NCBI GenBank assembly: GCA_002995625.1
Contig: PVBP01000012.1
Coordinates: 1-54,724, forward strand
Reading direction: 5' to 3'
Length of the DNA: 54,724 nt
Source: Lysobacteraceae bacterium
GTDB lineage: Bacteria; Pseudomonadota; Gammaproteobacteria; Xanthomonadales; Ahniellaceae
Position numbers and translations under genes: made by a program. Below, piece after piece: positions 24,125 to 32,476 of the stretch. The notes below the pieces were generated by a model, which worked only from the letters and a program-made list of their open reading frames with translations, searched no databases and was not told the origin of the DNA. Position 1 is the stretch's first letter, and each line of letters starts with the position of its first letter.

Positions 24125-26932
24125 ATGCGCGATGCCCGCCTTCTCCGACGCGCCCGCCGGATCGGCCTGCTGCTCGTCGCCGGCCTGACGTTGATCCTCG
24201 CTCCGCCGCTCCTCGCGGCGGTCGACCTCGAACGGATCCTCGCCGACGCCGACGACGTGCCCGGGGCCAAGTTCGCCGCGCTCGACCTCGACAAGCTCTC
24301 CGCCGAAGACGCCTGGAGCGACGCACTTCCGGGACCGAAGCGCTTTGCGATCGGTCATGACCTCGCCGTGGAGCCCGCCACCCACGGCCTCTGGCGCGAG
24401 CTCGCCGACGGCCGCTGGCAATGGCGCTACGCGGTGCGCACGCCCGATGCGATCCACCTCAACTTCGGGTTCGACAAGTTCGCGCTGCCCGACGGCGCGA
24501 GCCTCACGATCGCATCGCCCGACAGCCGGGCGACCCTCGGCCCGTGGGGCGCCGAGATGAACCGTGGCCATGGCCAGTTCTGGACGCCGATCCTGCCCGG
24601 TCACGGCGCGATCCTCGAGCTCGTCGTCGCCGCCGACCAGCGCGAGGCGGTCGGCCTCAGGCTCGCGCACGTCGGCCACGGGTACCGTGGCTTCGGCTAC
24701 CTGTCCAAGGCCTGCAAGGCCGGCGCCTGCAACACCGACGTCGCCTGCCTGACCGCGGGGGATCCGTGGAACCAGAATCGGCGCGCGGTCGGGGCCTACA
24801 CGCGCGGCGGCACGGCGACCTGCACCGGCTCGCTGGTCAACAACACCGCGAACGACCGGCGCATGCTGTTCGCGACCGCGACCCACTGCGGGATCTCGTC
24901 GAGCACGATCGCCCAGACGGTGGTGGTCTACTGGAACTACGAGTCGCCGACGTGCCGGGCGCCGGGCTCGACCGCGAGCGGCCAGGTGATCCCGCGTCCG
25001 ACCGAGCCCGAGAACATCACCAACGGCTTCGCCCTGATCGCCTCGACGCAGAGCCCGTTCGGCGGCGGCGCCGCCGGCCCGCGCTCGGACTTCGCGCTGC
25101 TCGAGCTCGACCCGGCCGATCCGACCCCGCAGCCGAACCTCCACTGGGCCGGCTGGGACCGGCGCCTCGGCAGCACCGACGAACCGCCCGGCTCGACCAC
25201 GGCGACGTGGCCGTGCGCGCCCGGGTCCGGGCCGTTCCTGACCGCCGGCCTGTGCGCGACGATCCACCATCCCGGCGTGCACGAGAAGCGCATCACCTTC
25301 GTCGACACGCCGCTCACGATCGGCAACATCTCGGGCGGCGTCAACGTCCACTGGCGCGCGAACTGGATCGCGACGCCGGCGCTCCCGAACATCCCGTCGC
25401 CGCCGCCGTACCCGGTCAGCGTGACCGAGCCCGGTTCGTCCGGTTCGCCGCTCTACAACGCCGACCGGCGCCTCGTCGGCGTGCTCTCCGGCGGCCCGGC
25501 GGCCTGTGGCAACAACCAGTACTGGGACTTCTACGGCGCGCTGTTCCACGCCTGGAACGGCGTCACCGGCGCAACGCCCGCGCAGCGGATGCGCGATCAC
25601 CTCGACCCGGCGAACAGCAATCCGCTCTTCATCGACGGCGTCGACCGCTGCACGCCGCCGGCCGTGCCGACCGGCGTCACCGCGTCCGCGAGCGGCCCGA
25701 ACCAGATCACGGTGGGCTTTGCGCCGGTCACCGGCGCAGACCGCTACCGGGTCTACCGGTCGATCGGCGCTTGCCCCGGCGTGGCGGTCGATCTGGTCGG
25801 CGAGACCACGACCACGAGCTTCGTCGACACCACGGTCTCCGGCAACACGACCTATCGCTACCGCGTGACCGCGGTCAGCGACGCCGAGAACTGCGAGTCC
25901 GCCGCTTCGGATTGCGCGAGCGCGACCGCGACCGGCGCCTGCACGCGGCCGCCGGATTTCGCCGGTCTCGCCAGCGCGACCAGTGCGAACGCGCCGGCCT
26001 GCGCGGTCGATCTGTCGTGGGCGGCGGCGAACAGCACCTGCGATCCGCCGGGCACGGTCCGCTTCAACATCCATGCCTCGAGCAGTCCGACCTTCACGCC
26101 CGACTCGAGCAACCTGATCGCCGCGTGCGTGACCGGGACCTCGTTCACCGATGCCGACTTCGAGAGCCTCCAGACGCGGCATTACGTCGTCCGGGTCGAG
26201 GATTCCGGCGGTACCGGCGCCGGCCAGTGCGCGGGCGGACTCACCGACGGCAATCTCGTGCGCCGCTCGGCGACGCCGACCGGTCCCGCGACGACCCTGT
26301 TCGACGATCCGGTCGATCCGGCCACGAGTCCGCCGCTGTGGTCGACGGCCGGCAGCAGCGGCGCCGGCGCAGACTGGGCGATCGTCGCCGACCCGCTCGA
26401 TGCCGCGAACCGCACGTGGTTCACGCCGAACCCGCCCGCGATCGCCGACCGCCGGCTGGCCCAGACCGCCGACGTCCCGATTCCGTCGGGTGGCGCGCCG
26501 GAGCTCGTCGTCGTGCATCGCTACAGCACCGAGGCGAGCTGGGACGGCGGCGTGCTCGAGTACTCGCTCGACGGCGGCGCGACGTGGTCCGACATCCTCG
26601 CCGCGCAGGGCACGGTGCCGGCGAATCCGAACCGCTTCACGGCCGGCGCCTACGTGACCGCCCCGCTCAACAGCAGCGGCAACCCGCTCGCCGGCCGACG
26701 CGCCTGGCATGGCAGCTCGCCCGATTTCGCGACCGGCTACCTGACCTCGCGCGTCGATCTGGCCGATTTCGCGAACCGCAACGTCCGCTTCCGTTTCCGC
26801 TTCGGCGCGGACGCGTCGGTCTCCGGAGCGGGCTGGTGGATCGATCGGGTCAGCGTGCGCAACGTGCTCCCGTGCGAGCCGACGCCCGCGGGACTGATCT
26901 TCCGCGACGGCTTCGAGGGCTCCGCGCCCTGA
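24125..26932 (+). CDS. Secreted lysyl-endopeptidase-like serine protease with C-terminal FxDGFE motif
   Basis: This 935-residue exported trypsin-fold protease has an N-terminal signal (about 1-32, RRARRIGLLLVAGLTLILAP...LLAA). A propeptide-like region runs to about 195. The catalytic domain (about 198-500) has His254 (ATATHCG), Asp322 (SDFALLELD) and Ser439 (EPGSSGSPLYN), a pattern close to Achromobacter lysyl endopeptidase. Six or more cysteines suggest disulfides. Two fibronectin type III-like domains (about 515-615 and 620-715) and a jelly-roll/MAM-like region (about 725-915, GWWIDRVSV) follow. The protein ends LIFRDGFEGSAP. ATG 24125 is the start that gives the signal peptide. Its expected role is degradation of extracellular protein. 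It is preceded by the nuclease gene and a hairpin, so it probably has its own promoter (TATGCT near 24083). Confidence 0.92.
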   Translation: MRDARLLRRARRIGLLLVAGLTLILAPPLLAAVDLERILADADDVPGAKFAALDLDKLSAEDAWSDALPGPKRFAIGHDLAVEPATHGLWRELADGRWQWRYAVRTPDAIHLNFGFDKFALPDGASLTIASPDSRATLGPWGAEMNRGHGQFWTPILPGHGAILELVVAADQREAVGLRLAHVGHGYRGFGYLSKACKAGACNTDVACLTAGDPWNQNRRAVGAYTRGGTATCTGSLVNNTANDRRMLFATATHCGISSSTIAQTVVVYWNYESPTCRAPGSTASGQVIPRPTEPENITNGFALIASTQSPFGGGAAGPRSDFALLELDPADPTPQPNLHWAGWDRRLGSTDEPPGSTTATWPCAPGSGPFLTAGLCATIHHPGVHEKRITFVDTPLTIGNISGGVNVHWRANWIATPALPNIPSPPPYPVSVTEPGSSGSPLYNADRRLVGVLSGGPAACGNNQYWDFYGALFHAWNGVTGATPAQRMRDHLDPANSNPLFIDGVDRCTPPAVPTGVTASASGPNQITVGFAPVTGADRYRVYRSIGACPGVAVDLVGETTTTSFVDTTVSGNTTYRYRVTAVSDAENCESAASDCASATATGACTRPPDFAGLASATSANAPACAVDLSWAAANSTCDPPGTVRFNIHASSSPTFTPDSSNLIAACVTGTSFTDADFESLQTRHYVVRVEDSGGTGAGQCAGGLTDGNLVRRSATPTGPATTLFDDPVDPATSPPLWSTAGSSGAGADWAIVADPLDAANRTWFTPNPPAIADRRLAQTADVPIPSGGAPELVVVHRYSTEASWDGGVLEYSLDGGATWSDILAAQGTVPANPNRFTAGAYVTAPLNSSGNPLAGRRAWHGSSPDFATGYLTSRVDLADFANRNVRFRFRFGADASVSGAGWWIDRVSVRNVLPCEPTPAGLIFRDGFEGSAP
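26897..26929 (+). other. C-terminal [IV]FxDGFE motif, copy 3
   Basis: The last eleven codons of the lysyl-endopeptidase-like protease read IFRDGFEGSAP and then stop, following the linker CEPTPAGL. Confidence 0.8.
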
Positions 26933-26949
26933 GCCGGCGCGGAGCGTCA

Positions 26950-26978
26950 CCGGGGACGCGCCGGTCGCGCGTCCCCGG
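26950..26978. terminator. Bidirectional hairpin terminator
   Basis: A perfect 11-bp stem (CCGGGGACGCG with CGCGTCCCCGG) with a 7-base loop lies between the convergent protease gene (stop 26932) and the cheX-like gene (stop 26984). It can serve both transcripts. Confidence 0.65.
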
Positions 26979-26983
26979 GGGAT

Positions 26984-27433
26984 TCAGTCGCGCAGGCTCA
27001 CGACCAGCGCCGCCTGGTACTGGCGCCAGCTGATCGGGATCAGGAACGATCGCTCGGCGAGGTACAGCGCCTTCGCGGCCTCCGGACCGCGATGCACCGT
27101 CGGGACCGAGATCTCGAACTCGCTGCCGAAATGCTTGCGCGCGTTGCCCGAGATCGTGTTCGCGACCTCGCCGACGATGTCGGCCATGATCTCGGTGGTC
27201 GCCTGGACCTCGCCGTGCGCGAGCAGGATGTGGCGCAGCATCGCGCTCGGCGCGGTGAAGTAGATGAGCCCGTGACGCGCGCCCTCGATGCCGATGATGC
27301 CGGTGTAGTCCGAGACGACCGGCTGCTCGCGCGACATCAGGTATGGCGCGCCGATCTCGGTCGTGCGATCGACGAGGCCGTGGAAATAGCCGACGGTGCC
27401 GTCGATCAGCACCTGGATGTCGTCCTCATCCAT
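26984..27433 (-). CDS. CheX-family phosphatase
   Basis: This 149-residue CheX-like protein probably dephosphorylates the receiver encoded just upstream. CheX, CheC and FliY share an E-x-x-N active-site motif on a long helix, and here it is E89-V-A-N92 in DIVGEVANTISGNARKHFG. The preceding strands (YTGIIGIEGARHGLIYFTAP) and the C-terminal IPISWRQYQAALVV fit the CheX dimer fold. The start ATG 27433 overlaps the end of the receiver gene by 8 bases (ATGGATGA), so it is the third and last gene of a coupled operon kinase - receiver - CheX. It is not near flagellar or chemotaxis receptor genes, so the pathway may be other than classical chemotaxis. Confidence 0.88.
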   Translation of the reverse strand: MDEDDIQVLIDGTVGYFHGLVDRTTEIGAPYLMSREQPVVSDYTGIIGIEGARHGLIYFTAPSAMLRHILLAHGEVQATTEIMADIVGEVANTISGNARKHFGSEFEISVPTVHRGPEAAKALYLAERSFLIPISWRQYQAALVVSLRD

Positions 27434-27797
27434 GGCTTCGGCCCCTCATCAGCATCTCGAGCGCATCGTTCAGCTGGACGTCGGTGAACGGCTTCAGCAG
27501 GAACCCGTTGGCCCCGCGCTTGAGCGCCTCGATCGCGGTCGCCTTGTCCGCGATCGCAGAGACGATCAGGATCTGCACGTCGGGCTTGAGTCCGACCATC
27601 GCGGCCGTGCACTCGATGCCGTCGAGCTTCGGCATCGTGATGTCCATCGTGACCAGTTCCGGCAGGTGCTGCCGGAACACCGCGAGCGCCTCCTCGCCGT
27701 TCGCCGCGGTCATCACCTTCTTGACCTTGCGGAACGACACGGCGCGCTCGATCCGGTTCCGGATCACCTTCGAGTCGTCGACGATCAGCAGCTTCAT
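27426..27797 (-). CDS. Single-domain response regulator (CheY-like)
   Basis: This 123-residue stand-alone receiver has no output domain. The acidic pair D7/D8 (IVDDSK), phospho-acceptor D52 (TMDITMPKLDG), S80 (LIVSAI) and K102 (FLLKPF) are all present, so it should be phosphorylated and act by protein contact. Its gene overlaps the kinase gene upstream by 4 bases (ATGA) and the cheX-like gene downstream by 8 bases. The context says that it takes phosphate from the membrane Hpt-kinase and loses it to CheX. The downstream target cannot be read from the window. Confidence 0.93.
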   Translation of the reverse strand: MKLLIVDDSKVIRNRIERAVSFRKVKKVMTAANGEEALAVFRQHLPELVTMDITMPKLDGIECTAAMVGLKPDVQILIVSAIADKATAIEALKRGANGFLLKPFTDVQLNDALEMLMRGRSHG

Positions 27798-29857
27798 GCC
27801 GGTGCTTCCGCGGGGAACACGAAGCGGAAGGTTGCGCCGCGACCCGGGGTGCTCGAGACCCCGATCGAGCCGCCGTGACGCGCGGCCAGATCGCGGACGA
27901 TGTCGAGCCCCACGCCCCGACCGGCGGCCCCGTCGACCGCGTCGCGGGTCGAGAAGCCGGGCTGGAACAGGAATCTGACCAGCTCCTTCGGCGTCGCCGC
28001 CGCCGCCTGGTCCGGGGTCATCCGTCCGAGCGCGACGGCGCGCGCCCGGACCGCGTCGAAATCGATGCCGCGGCCATCGTCGTCGATCCGGAGCTCGTAG
28101 CGGCCGTCGGCGAGGCGCTGGAACGCTGCCCGGATGCGGCCCTGGACCGGCTTGCCGTGGCGCGCCCGCTCGGCGGGATCCTCGATGCCGTGCGCGACCG
28201 CGTTGCGCACCGCCTGCGTGACGATGTCCTGCAACGGACGACGCAGGCCTGCCGGAACCCGACGGTCGATGCCGGGACTCTCGAAGGTAACCTCCCGGCC
28301 AAGCGACCGCGCGACCTCGTGCGCGAGCGTCTCGAGGCTCCGCGCGACCCGATCCATCTCGTCGTCGGGGCCGGCCGGGCCGTCGCGCTCCGACAGCCGC
28401 TCGACGACCAGCGCCAGATCGCCGTGCTGGCGGAACAGGTCCTCGAGCGCGACCGTGACCGGCAGGAAATCGTTTCCTTCGAGCATCGGACGGCTGCGCA
28501 GCTCCGCCAGCCGCCGTTCGATCTCGCTCGCCTGCTGCGCGACGTGTCCGATCCCGAGCGCGGCAGCCTCGCCCTTGAACGAGTGGATCGGTCGGAACAC
28601 CCGGTCGACCAGCTCGCGCAGGTCGCCCGCCTCGCTGTCGGCGGTCCGCAACGCCTCGTTCGCCTCGCGCAGCAGGGTCGCCCACCGCTCGACCGCAGCC
28701 GAGGCGACCCCCCGATCCAGCCGCAGCAGCCGGGTCACCAGTTCGAGCGCGCGGTCGGATTCGCGATGGACGGTTTCCCGCATCTTCTCGAGTTCCTCGC
28801 GCAGTTCGACGCGGTCGCTGACGTCGTTCGCCGAGACCAGCAGGTAGGCGAGCCGGCCGTCCTCGACCACGCGCCGGAACGAGAACTCGACGTGGCGGCG
28901 CTCGGCCCGGCCGGTTTCGCCGACGATGTTGAGCTGCACCCGATCGAGCGGGTTCAGGCTCTCGATCAGCGCTTCCTTGACCCGGTCCTCGAACAGCAGT
29001 CCGAGGTAGTCCTCGAGGGTCCGGATCGTCTGCGTGTCGAGCAGCGGCTTCAGCAGCTCGACGAAGTTGCGACCGGCGAGGTCGCCGTAGGGCAGCACCT
29101 GGGCGAGCGCGGCCGAATACTGGCTGCCGATCCGGTACTGGCGGTCGAGCAGGAACAGGCCGCTCTTGACCGTCGCCAGGATCTCGTCGGTTTCCTTTCG
29201 CGCCGCGGCGGCCGCGCGCAGCTGGCGGGAATACAGCCAGATCAGCAGCAGGAAGAATCCGACCCCGAGCAGCGCGGCGACGATCAAGGTCGCGCCGAGG
29301 CGCCGCGCCTGGACCAGCGAATCCGCGCCGATCAGGCCGATCATCGCCGAAGCGGTGCGCAGCAGCGTCGATTCCGAGGATCGCGCGAGGCGCACCAGTT
29401 CGTCCTGCGCGGCCGGATCGGCCGGATTCGCCGCCACGCGCGCCGCCGCCTGCGAGATCGGCTGCCAGGCCGCGGCGAAGGCATTCGCGGCCTCGCGCGA
29501 GGCCGGCGGGAGGGCGTCGCGCGGCACGACGAAGCTCTGTCCCGGCACGATCGACGCCTCGCCGCCTTCGAGCAGCACGGACAACTGGCGATCGACCGCG
29601 CCGACCACGCGCGACAGTTCATCGACCGCCATCGCCGAGACCTGCGGATCGCGGCTCTGGAGGTCGGCGACCGCGCGCAGCGTGCTGACGAGATCGAGCC
29701 GCATCCGGCCGGCCACGCCGACGACGTCGCCGTTCCGGCTGATGGCCGAGCGGAACACGTCCGACACGACGTACAGGCCGACCGACAGCAGCACGAAGAC
29801 CGCGATCAGCCGGAACTCCGGCCGCTTCCACCAGGCCAGGCGTTGCGCTTGGGCCAT
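27794..29857 (-). CDS. Membrane CheA-like Hpt histidine kinase
   Basis: This 687-residue sensor kinase has TM1 at about 17-35, a helical extracytoplasmic region (about 40-185), TM2 at 187-210, a PAS-like domain (about 222-350), a helical Hpt-type domain with the phosphoryl-accepting His425 in RPIHSFKGEAAALG, and a CheA-type HATPase (about 530-687). The ATPase has the N box VTQAVRNAVAHGIEDP, G1 DDDGRG (592-597) and G2 GRGVGLDIV. The helical sensor region begins VVGVAGRMRLDLVSTLRA, similar to PilJ or nitrate-sensor-type helical domains. There is no CheW-like P5 domain and no receiver, so coupling to receptor arrays is unlikely. ATG 29857 has AGGAG upstream; the longer frame to 30055 is ignored. 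It is the first gene of the operon with the receiver and CheX. Confidence 0.9.
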   Translation of the reverse strand: MAQAQRLAWWKRPEFRLIAVFVLLSVGLYVVSDVFRSAISRNGDVVGVAGRMRLDLVSTLRAVADLQSRDPQVSAMAVDELSRVVGAVDRQLSVLLEGGEASIVPGQSFVVPRDALPPASREAANAFAAAWQPISQAAARVAANPADPAAQDELVRLARSSESTLLRTASAMIGLIGADSLVQARRLGATLIVAALLGVGFFLLLIWLYSRQLRAAAAARKETDEILATVKSGLFLLDRQYRIGSQYSAALAQVLPYGDLAGRNFVELLKPLLDTQTIRTLEDYLGLLFEDRVKEALIESLNPLDRVQLNIVGETGRAERRHVEFSFRRVVEDGRLAYLLVSANDVSDRVELREELEKMRETVHRESDRALELVTRLLRLDRGVASAAVERWATLLREANEALRTADSEAGDLRELVDRVFRPIHSFKGEAAALGIGHVAQQASEIERRLAELRSRPMLEGNDFLPVTVALEDLFRQHGDLALVVERLSERDGPAGPDDEMDRVARSLETLAHEVARSLGREVTFESPGIDRRVPAGLRRPLQDIVTQAVRNAVAHGIEDPAERARHGKPVQGRIRAAFQRLADGRYELRIDDDGRGIDFDAVRARAVALGRMTPDQAAAATPKELVRFLFQPGFSTRDAVDGAAGRGVGLDIVRDLAARHGGSIGVSSTPGRGATFRFVFPAEAPA

Positions 29858-29957
29858 CCGTGACTCTCCTACTCGGCTGGACGGAAATCCGGCGGCCCCG
29901 AATCCTTGGGACTTGGTCCGGACAAAACCCGAGTTTAGACACTTTCCTGACGCGGAG

Positions 29958-31067
29958 TCATCGGAACGATGGCGCGGGCGGCGCCGCGCTCGGGGCGCCG
30001 GCGCCGGACAGCGCCTCCCGCGCCGCATCGATCGCCACGTCGATGCCGGCCGCATCGACGTCGAGATGGGTCACGGCGCGCACGCGGCGCGGCCCGAGCG
30101 CGAACATCCGGACGCCGCGCGCGGCCAGCGCGGCGCAGAAGGCCGCCGCGTCGAGCGGCAACCCCGGATCGAGTTCGAAGTAGACGAGGTTGGTCTCGAC
30201 CGCCGCCGGATCGATGCGGAGGCCCGGCACCGCCGCGAGCCCGATCGCGAGCCGGCGCGCGTTCGCGTGGTCCTCGGCCAGGCGCTCGACGTGATGGTCG
30301 AGGGCATGCAGGGCCGCCGCGGCGACGATTCCGGCCTGCCGCATCGCACCGCCGAGACGCTGCTTCCAGACCCAGCAGCGCTCGATGAACGCGCGCGAGC
30401 CGGCGAGCGCGGCGCCGACCGGCGCGCCGAGGCCCTTCGAGAAGTCGATCCAGACCGAATCGAAGCCCGCAGCCTGTTCCGCCGCCGGCACGCCGCTCGC
30501 GACGACCGCGTTCATCAGCCGCGCGCCGTCCATGTGCGTCGCCATCCCGAGCTCGCGCGCCACCTCGACCACCTCGCGCAGCCGCGCGAGCGGCCAGACC
30601 GCGCCGCCGCCGAGGTTCACGGTCTGCTCGACCGCGAGCACCGTGGCCCGCGGCGACTGCCGCATCCGCGGCAGCCGCTGCGCCGCGCGCACCTGCTCGG
30701 CCCCGAAGATCCCGCGCTCGCCGTCGAGCGGGATCGCGTTGAGTCCCGCGATCGCCGCGGTCCCGCCGGCCTCGTACCAGACGATGTGCGCGCTGCGGTC
30801 GCAGATCACTTCCTCGCCGGGCCGCCCCAGAGCCGCCAGCGCCACCTGGTTGCACATCGTGCCGCTCGGCATGAACACCGCGGCTTCCTTGCCGAGCAGG
30901 TCGGCGACGCGCTCGCACAGCCGGTTGACCGTCGGGTCCTCGAAGGCCGCCTCGTCGCCGACCTCGGCCGCGGCCATCGCGGCCCGCATCGCCGCGGTCG
31001 GGCGGGTCTTGGTGTCCGAGCCGAGGTCGACGCGGATCGGCGCCGCGGTCGTCGCGCCTCCCGTCAC
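29958..31067 (-). CDS. Low-specificity L-threonine aldolase (PLP-dependent)
   Basis: This 369-residue aldolase splits L-threonine or allo-threonine into glycine and acetaldehyde. The fold-type I PLP enzyme features are DLGSDTKTRPT at the N-terminus, VFMPSGTMCNQVAL (phosphate loop), HMDGARLMNAVV (Asp180 that contacts the PLP ring) and WIDFSKGLGAPVG with the Schiff-base Lys211. GTG 31067 is taken as the start because it makes a GTGA overlap with the stop of the FG-GAP gene and places the family start at residue 12. A frame to 32324 upstream is spurious. Together with tdh at 43351, this gives the cell two routes from threonine to glycine, but the genes are not in one operon. Confidence 0.9.
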   Translation of the reverse strand: MTGGATTAAPIRVDLGSDTKTRPTAAMRAAMAAAEVGDEAAFEDPTVNRLCERVADLLGKEAAVFMPSGTMCNQVALAALGRPGEEVICDRSAHIVWYEAGGTAAIAGLNAIPLDGERGIFGAEQVRAAQRLPRMRQSPRATVLAVEQTVNLGGGAVWPLARLREVVEVARELGMATHMDGARLMNAVVASGVPAAEQAAGFDSVWIDFSKGLGAPVGAALAGSRAFIERCWVWKQRLGGAMRQAGIVAAAALHALDHHVERLAEDHANARRLAIGLAAVPGLRIDPAAVETNLVYFELDPGLPLDAAAFCAALAARGVRMFALGPRRVRAVTHLDVDAAGIDVAIDAAREALSGAGAPSAAPPAPSFR

Positions 31068-32284
31068 GGCGGCGCAGCCTCGAAGCCGTCGGCGAACACG
31101 CTCTCGGCATCGATCGCGTACAGGAACACGCTGCCGGCATCGTTCGAGCCGGCCGGATCGAAGCGCGGCGCGCCGATGGCGACGAGGTCGCCGTCGATCG
31201 CGAGCGCCGCGCCGAAGCGGTCGCCGGGGGCGCCGCCCGCGGCCTGGACCCGCTGCCCGAAGGCGCACGGATTGAAGCCGGCGGCCTGGCAGCGATAGGC
31301 GTAGACGGCGCCGGCCTCGCTGCCCGAGGCGGTCTCGGCCGGGGCGCCGACCAGCACCGTGGCCCCCGCGGCCGCGAGCGCGGCCCCGAAGTTCTCGCCG
31401 GTGATCGGCGGCACCGGAACCAGCGACTGAAGTTCGGTGCCGCTGCCGGTGGTGGACCAGACGCGCACGTTGCCGACCGCGGACGAGGGCCCGAACGGCG
31501 TGCCGGGCGCGCCGATGATCGCGGTGGTCGGGGTCCGCAACGCAACCGCCGCGCCGAATCCGATCGCGCCGGGCACCGACAGCTTGTTCGTGACGCCCCA
31601 ACTGCCGCTGGATTCCGCACCGATGTAGACGGCGCCGAATCCGCCCGTCTGGCCGGGGTCGCCGACCAGCAGCTGTCCGCCGGACGCCGCCAGGCTGGCC
31701 CCGAAGGCCACGCGCGCCGGATCCGAAGGGCCGATCGTGAACTGCGCGCTCCACGTCGTGCCGGAACCCGTTCGGTAGACCAGCGCATCGGCGCCGCCCG
31801 CGAACACGACGCCGGGCGCTGCCGCCACGGCGAGACCGATCGCATTGACGCCGACGCCACCCGCGAACGACGTGACCTCGGTCAGCGTGGTGCCGGTCAG
31901 CCGGTAGACCCGCGCCTGGTTCGCGCCGGGCGCGCCGACCACGACGATGTCGCCGGAGACCGCGAGGCTTGCGCCGAAGTTCGCGCCGGCGCTGGCGCCC
32001 TCGATCGAGGCGACCGGGTTCCAGACGTCGCCGACGCGCTGGAAGACGCGCACCTGGCCGCGGTCGTCGAGGCCACCGGCATCGTGGCGCGGCACGCCGA
32101 CGAGGAGGACGTTGCCTGCCACCGCGACCGCGGCGCCGAAGCGCGCGTCGACCGCGGCAGTCGGATCGGCGATCGCCTGCGGATTGTCGATCCGGGTCAG
32201 AGGCACGAGGCGCGCGGCGTCGGCCGGTGGTGCCAGCAGGGCGGCGCTCGTCATCGCCAGGGACAGGACGCGCATCGTCGACAT
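31064..32284 (-). CDS. Secreted FG-GAP repeat protein with C-terminal FxDGFE motif
   Basis: This 406-residue exported protein is built of about seven FG-GAP-like beta-propeller repeats, each with a form like FGAALAAAGATVLVGAP. Clear copies begin at RFGAAVAVAG, NFGASLAVSG, AFGASLAASG, GFGAAVALRT, NFGAALAAAG and RFGAALAIDG, with a degenerate one at AIGLAVAAA. A signal peptide (about 1-23, ending PPADAA) is present; the start may also be the Met at residue 4. The FG-GAP propeller probably serves in protein or carbohydrate binding; no catalytic residues are apparent. The protein ends ESVFADGFEAAPP. The following threonine aldolase gene overlaps its stop (GTGA), an odd pairing of a secreted and a cytoplasmic protein. 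Confidence 0.9.
   Translation of the reverse strand: MSTMRVLSLAMTSAALLAPPADAARLVPLTRIDNPQAIADPTAAVDARFGAAVAVAGNVLLVGVPRHDAGGLDDRGQVRVFQRVGDVWNPVASIEGASAGANFGASLAVSGDIVVVGAPGANQARVYRLTGTTLTEVTSFAGGVGVNAIGLAVAAAPGVVFAGGADALVYRTGSGTTWSAQFTIGPSDPARVAFGASLAASGGQLLVGDPGQTGGFGAVYIGAESSGSWGVTNKLSVPGAIGFGAAVALRTPTTAIIGAPGTPFGPSSAVGNVRVWSTTGSGTELQSLVPVPPITGENFGAALAAAGATVLVGAPAETASGSEAGAVYAYRCQAAGFNPCAFGQRVQAAGGAPGDRFGAALAIDGDLVAIGAPRFDPAGSNDAGSVFLYAIDAESVFADGFEAAPP
31067..31099 (-). other. C-terminal [IV]FxDGFE motif, copy 4
   Basis: The last eleven codons of the FG-GAP protein read VFADGFEAAPP and then stop. This copy is on the minus strand and about 4 kb from the other three, in an unrelated protein. 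Confidence 0.8.
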
Positions 32285-32476
32285 GGGCTACTCCTCGCGC
32301 GGTGGGCTCCCGATGATGCCGCATTCGCGGATGACCCTCGGACCGGCGATCGGGCGGCGCCTGAACCGCCGGCAGCGGGGCTTCGGTCCGGGCTCGTGAT
32401 CGACTGTCGCGCTCGAGTCCACGCGCCTACATTCGGCGCCACGGGTGCCGACCGTGCGCGGCGCCGGATTCCCCGC

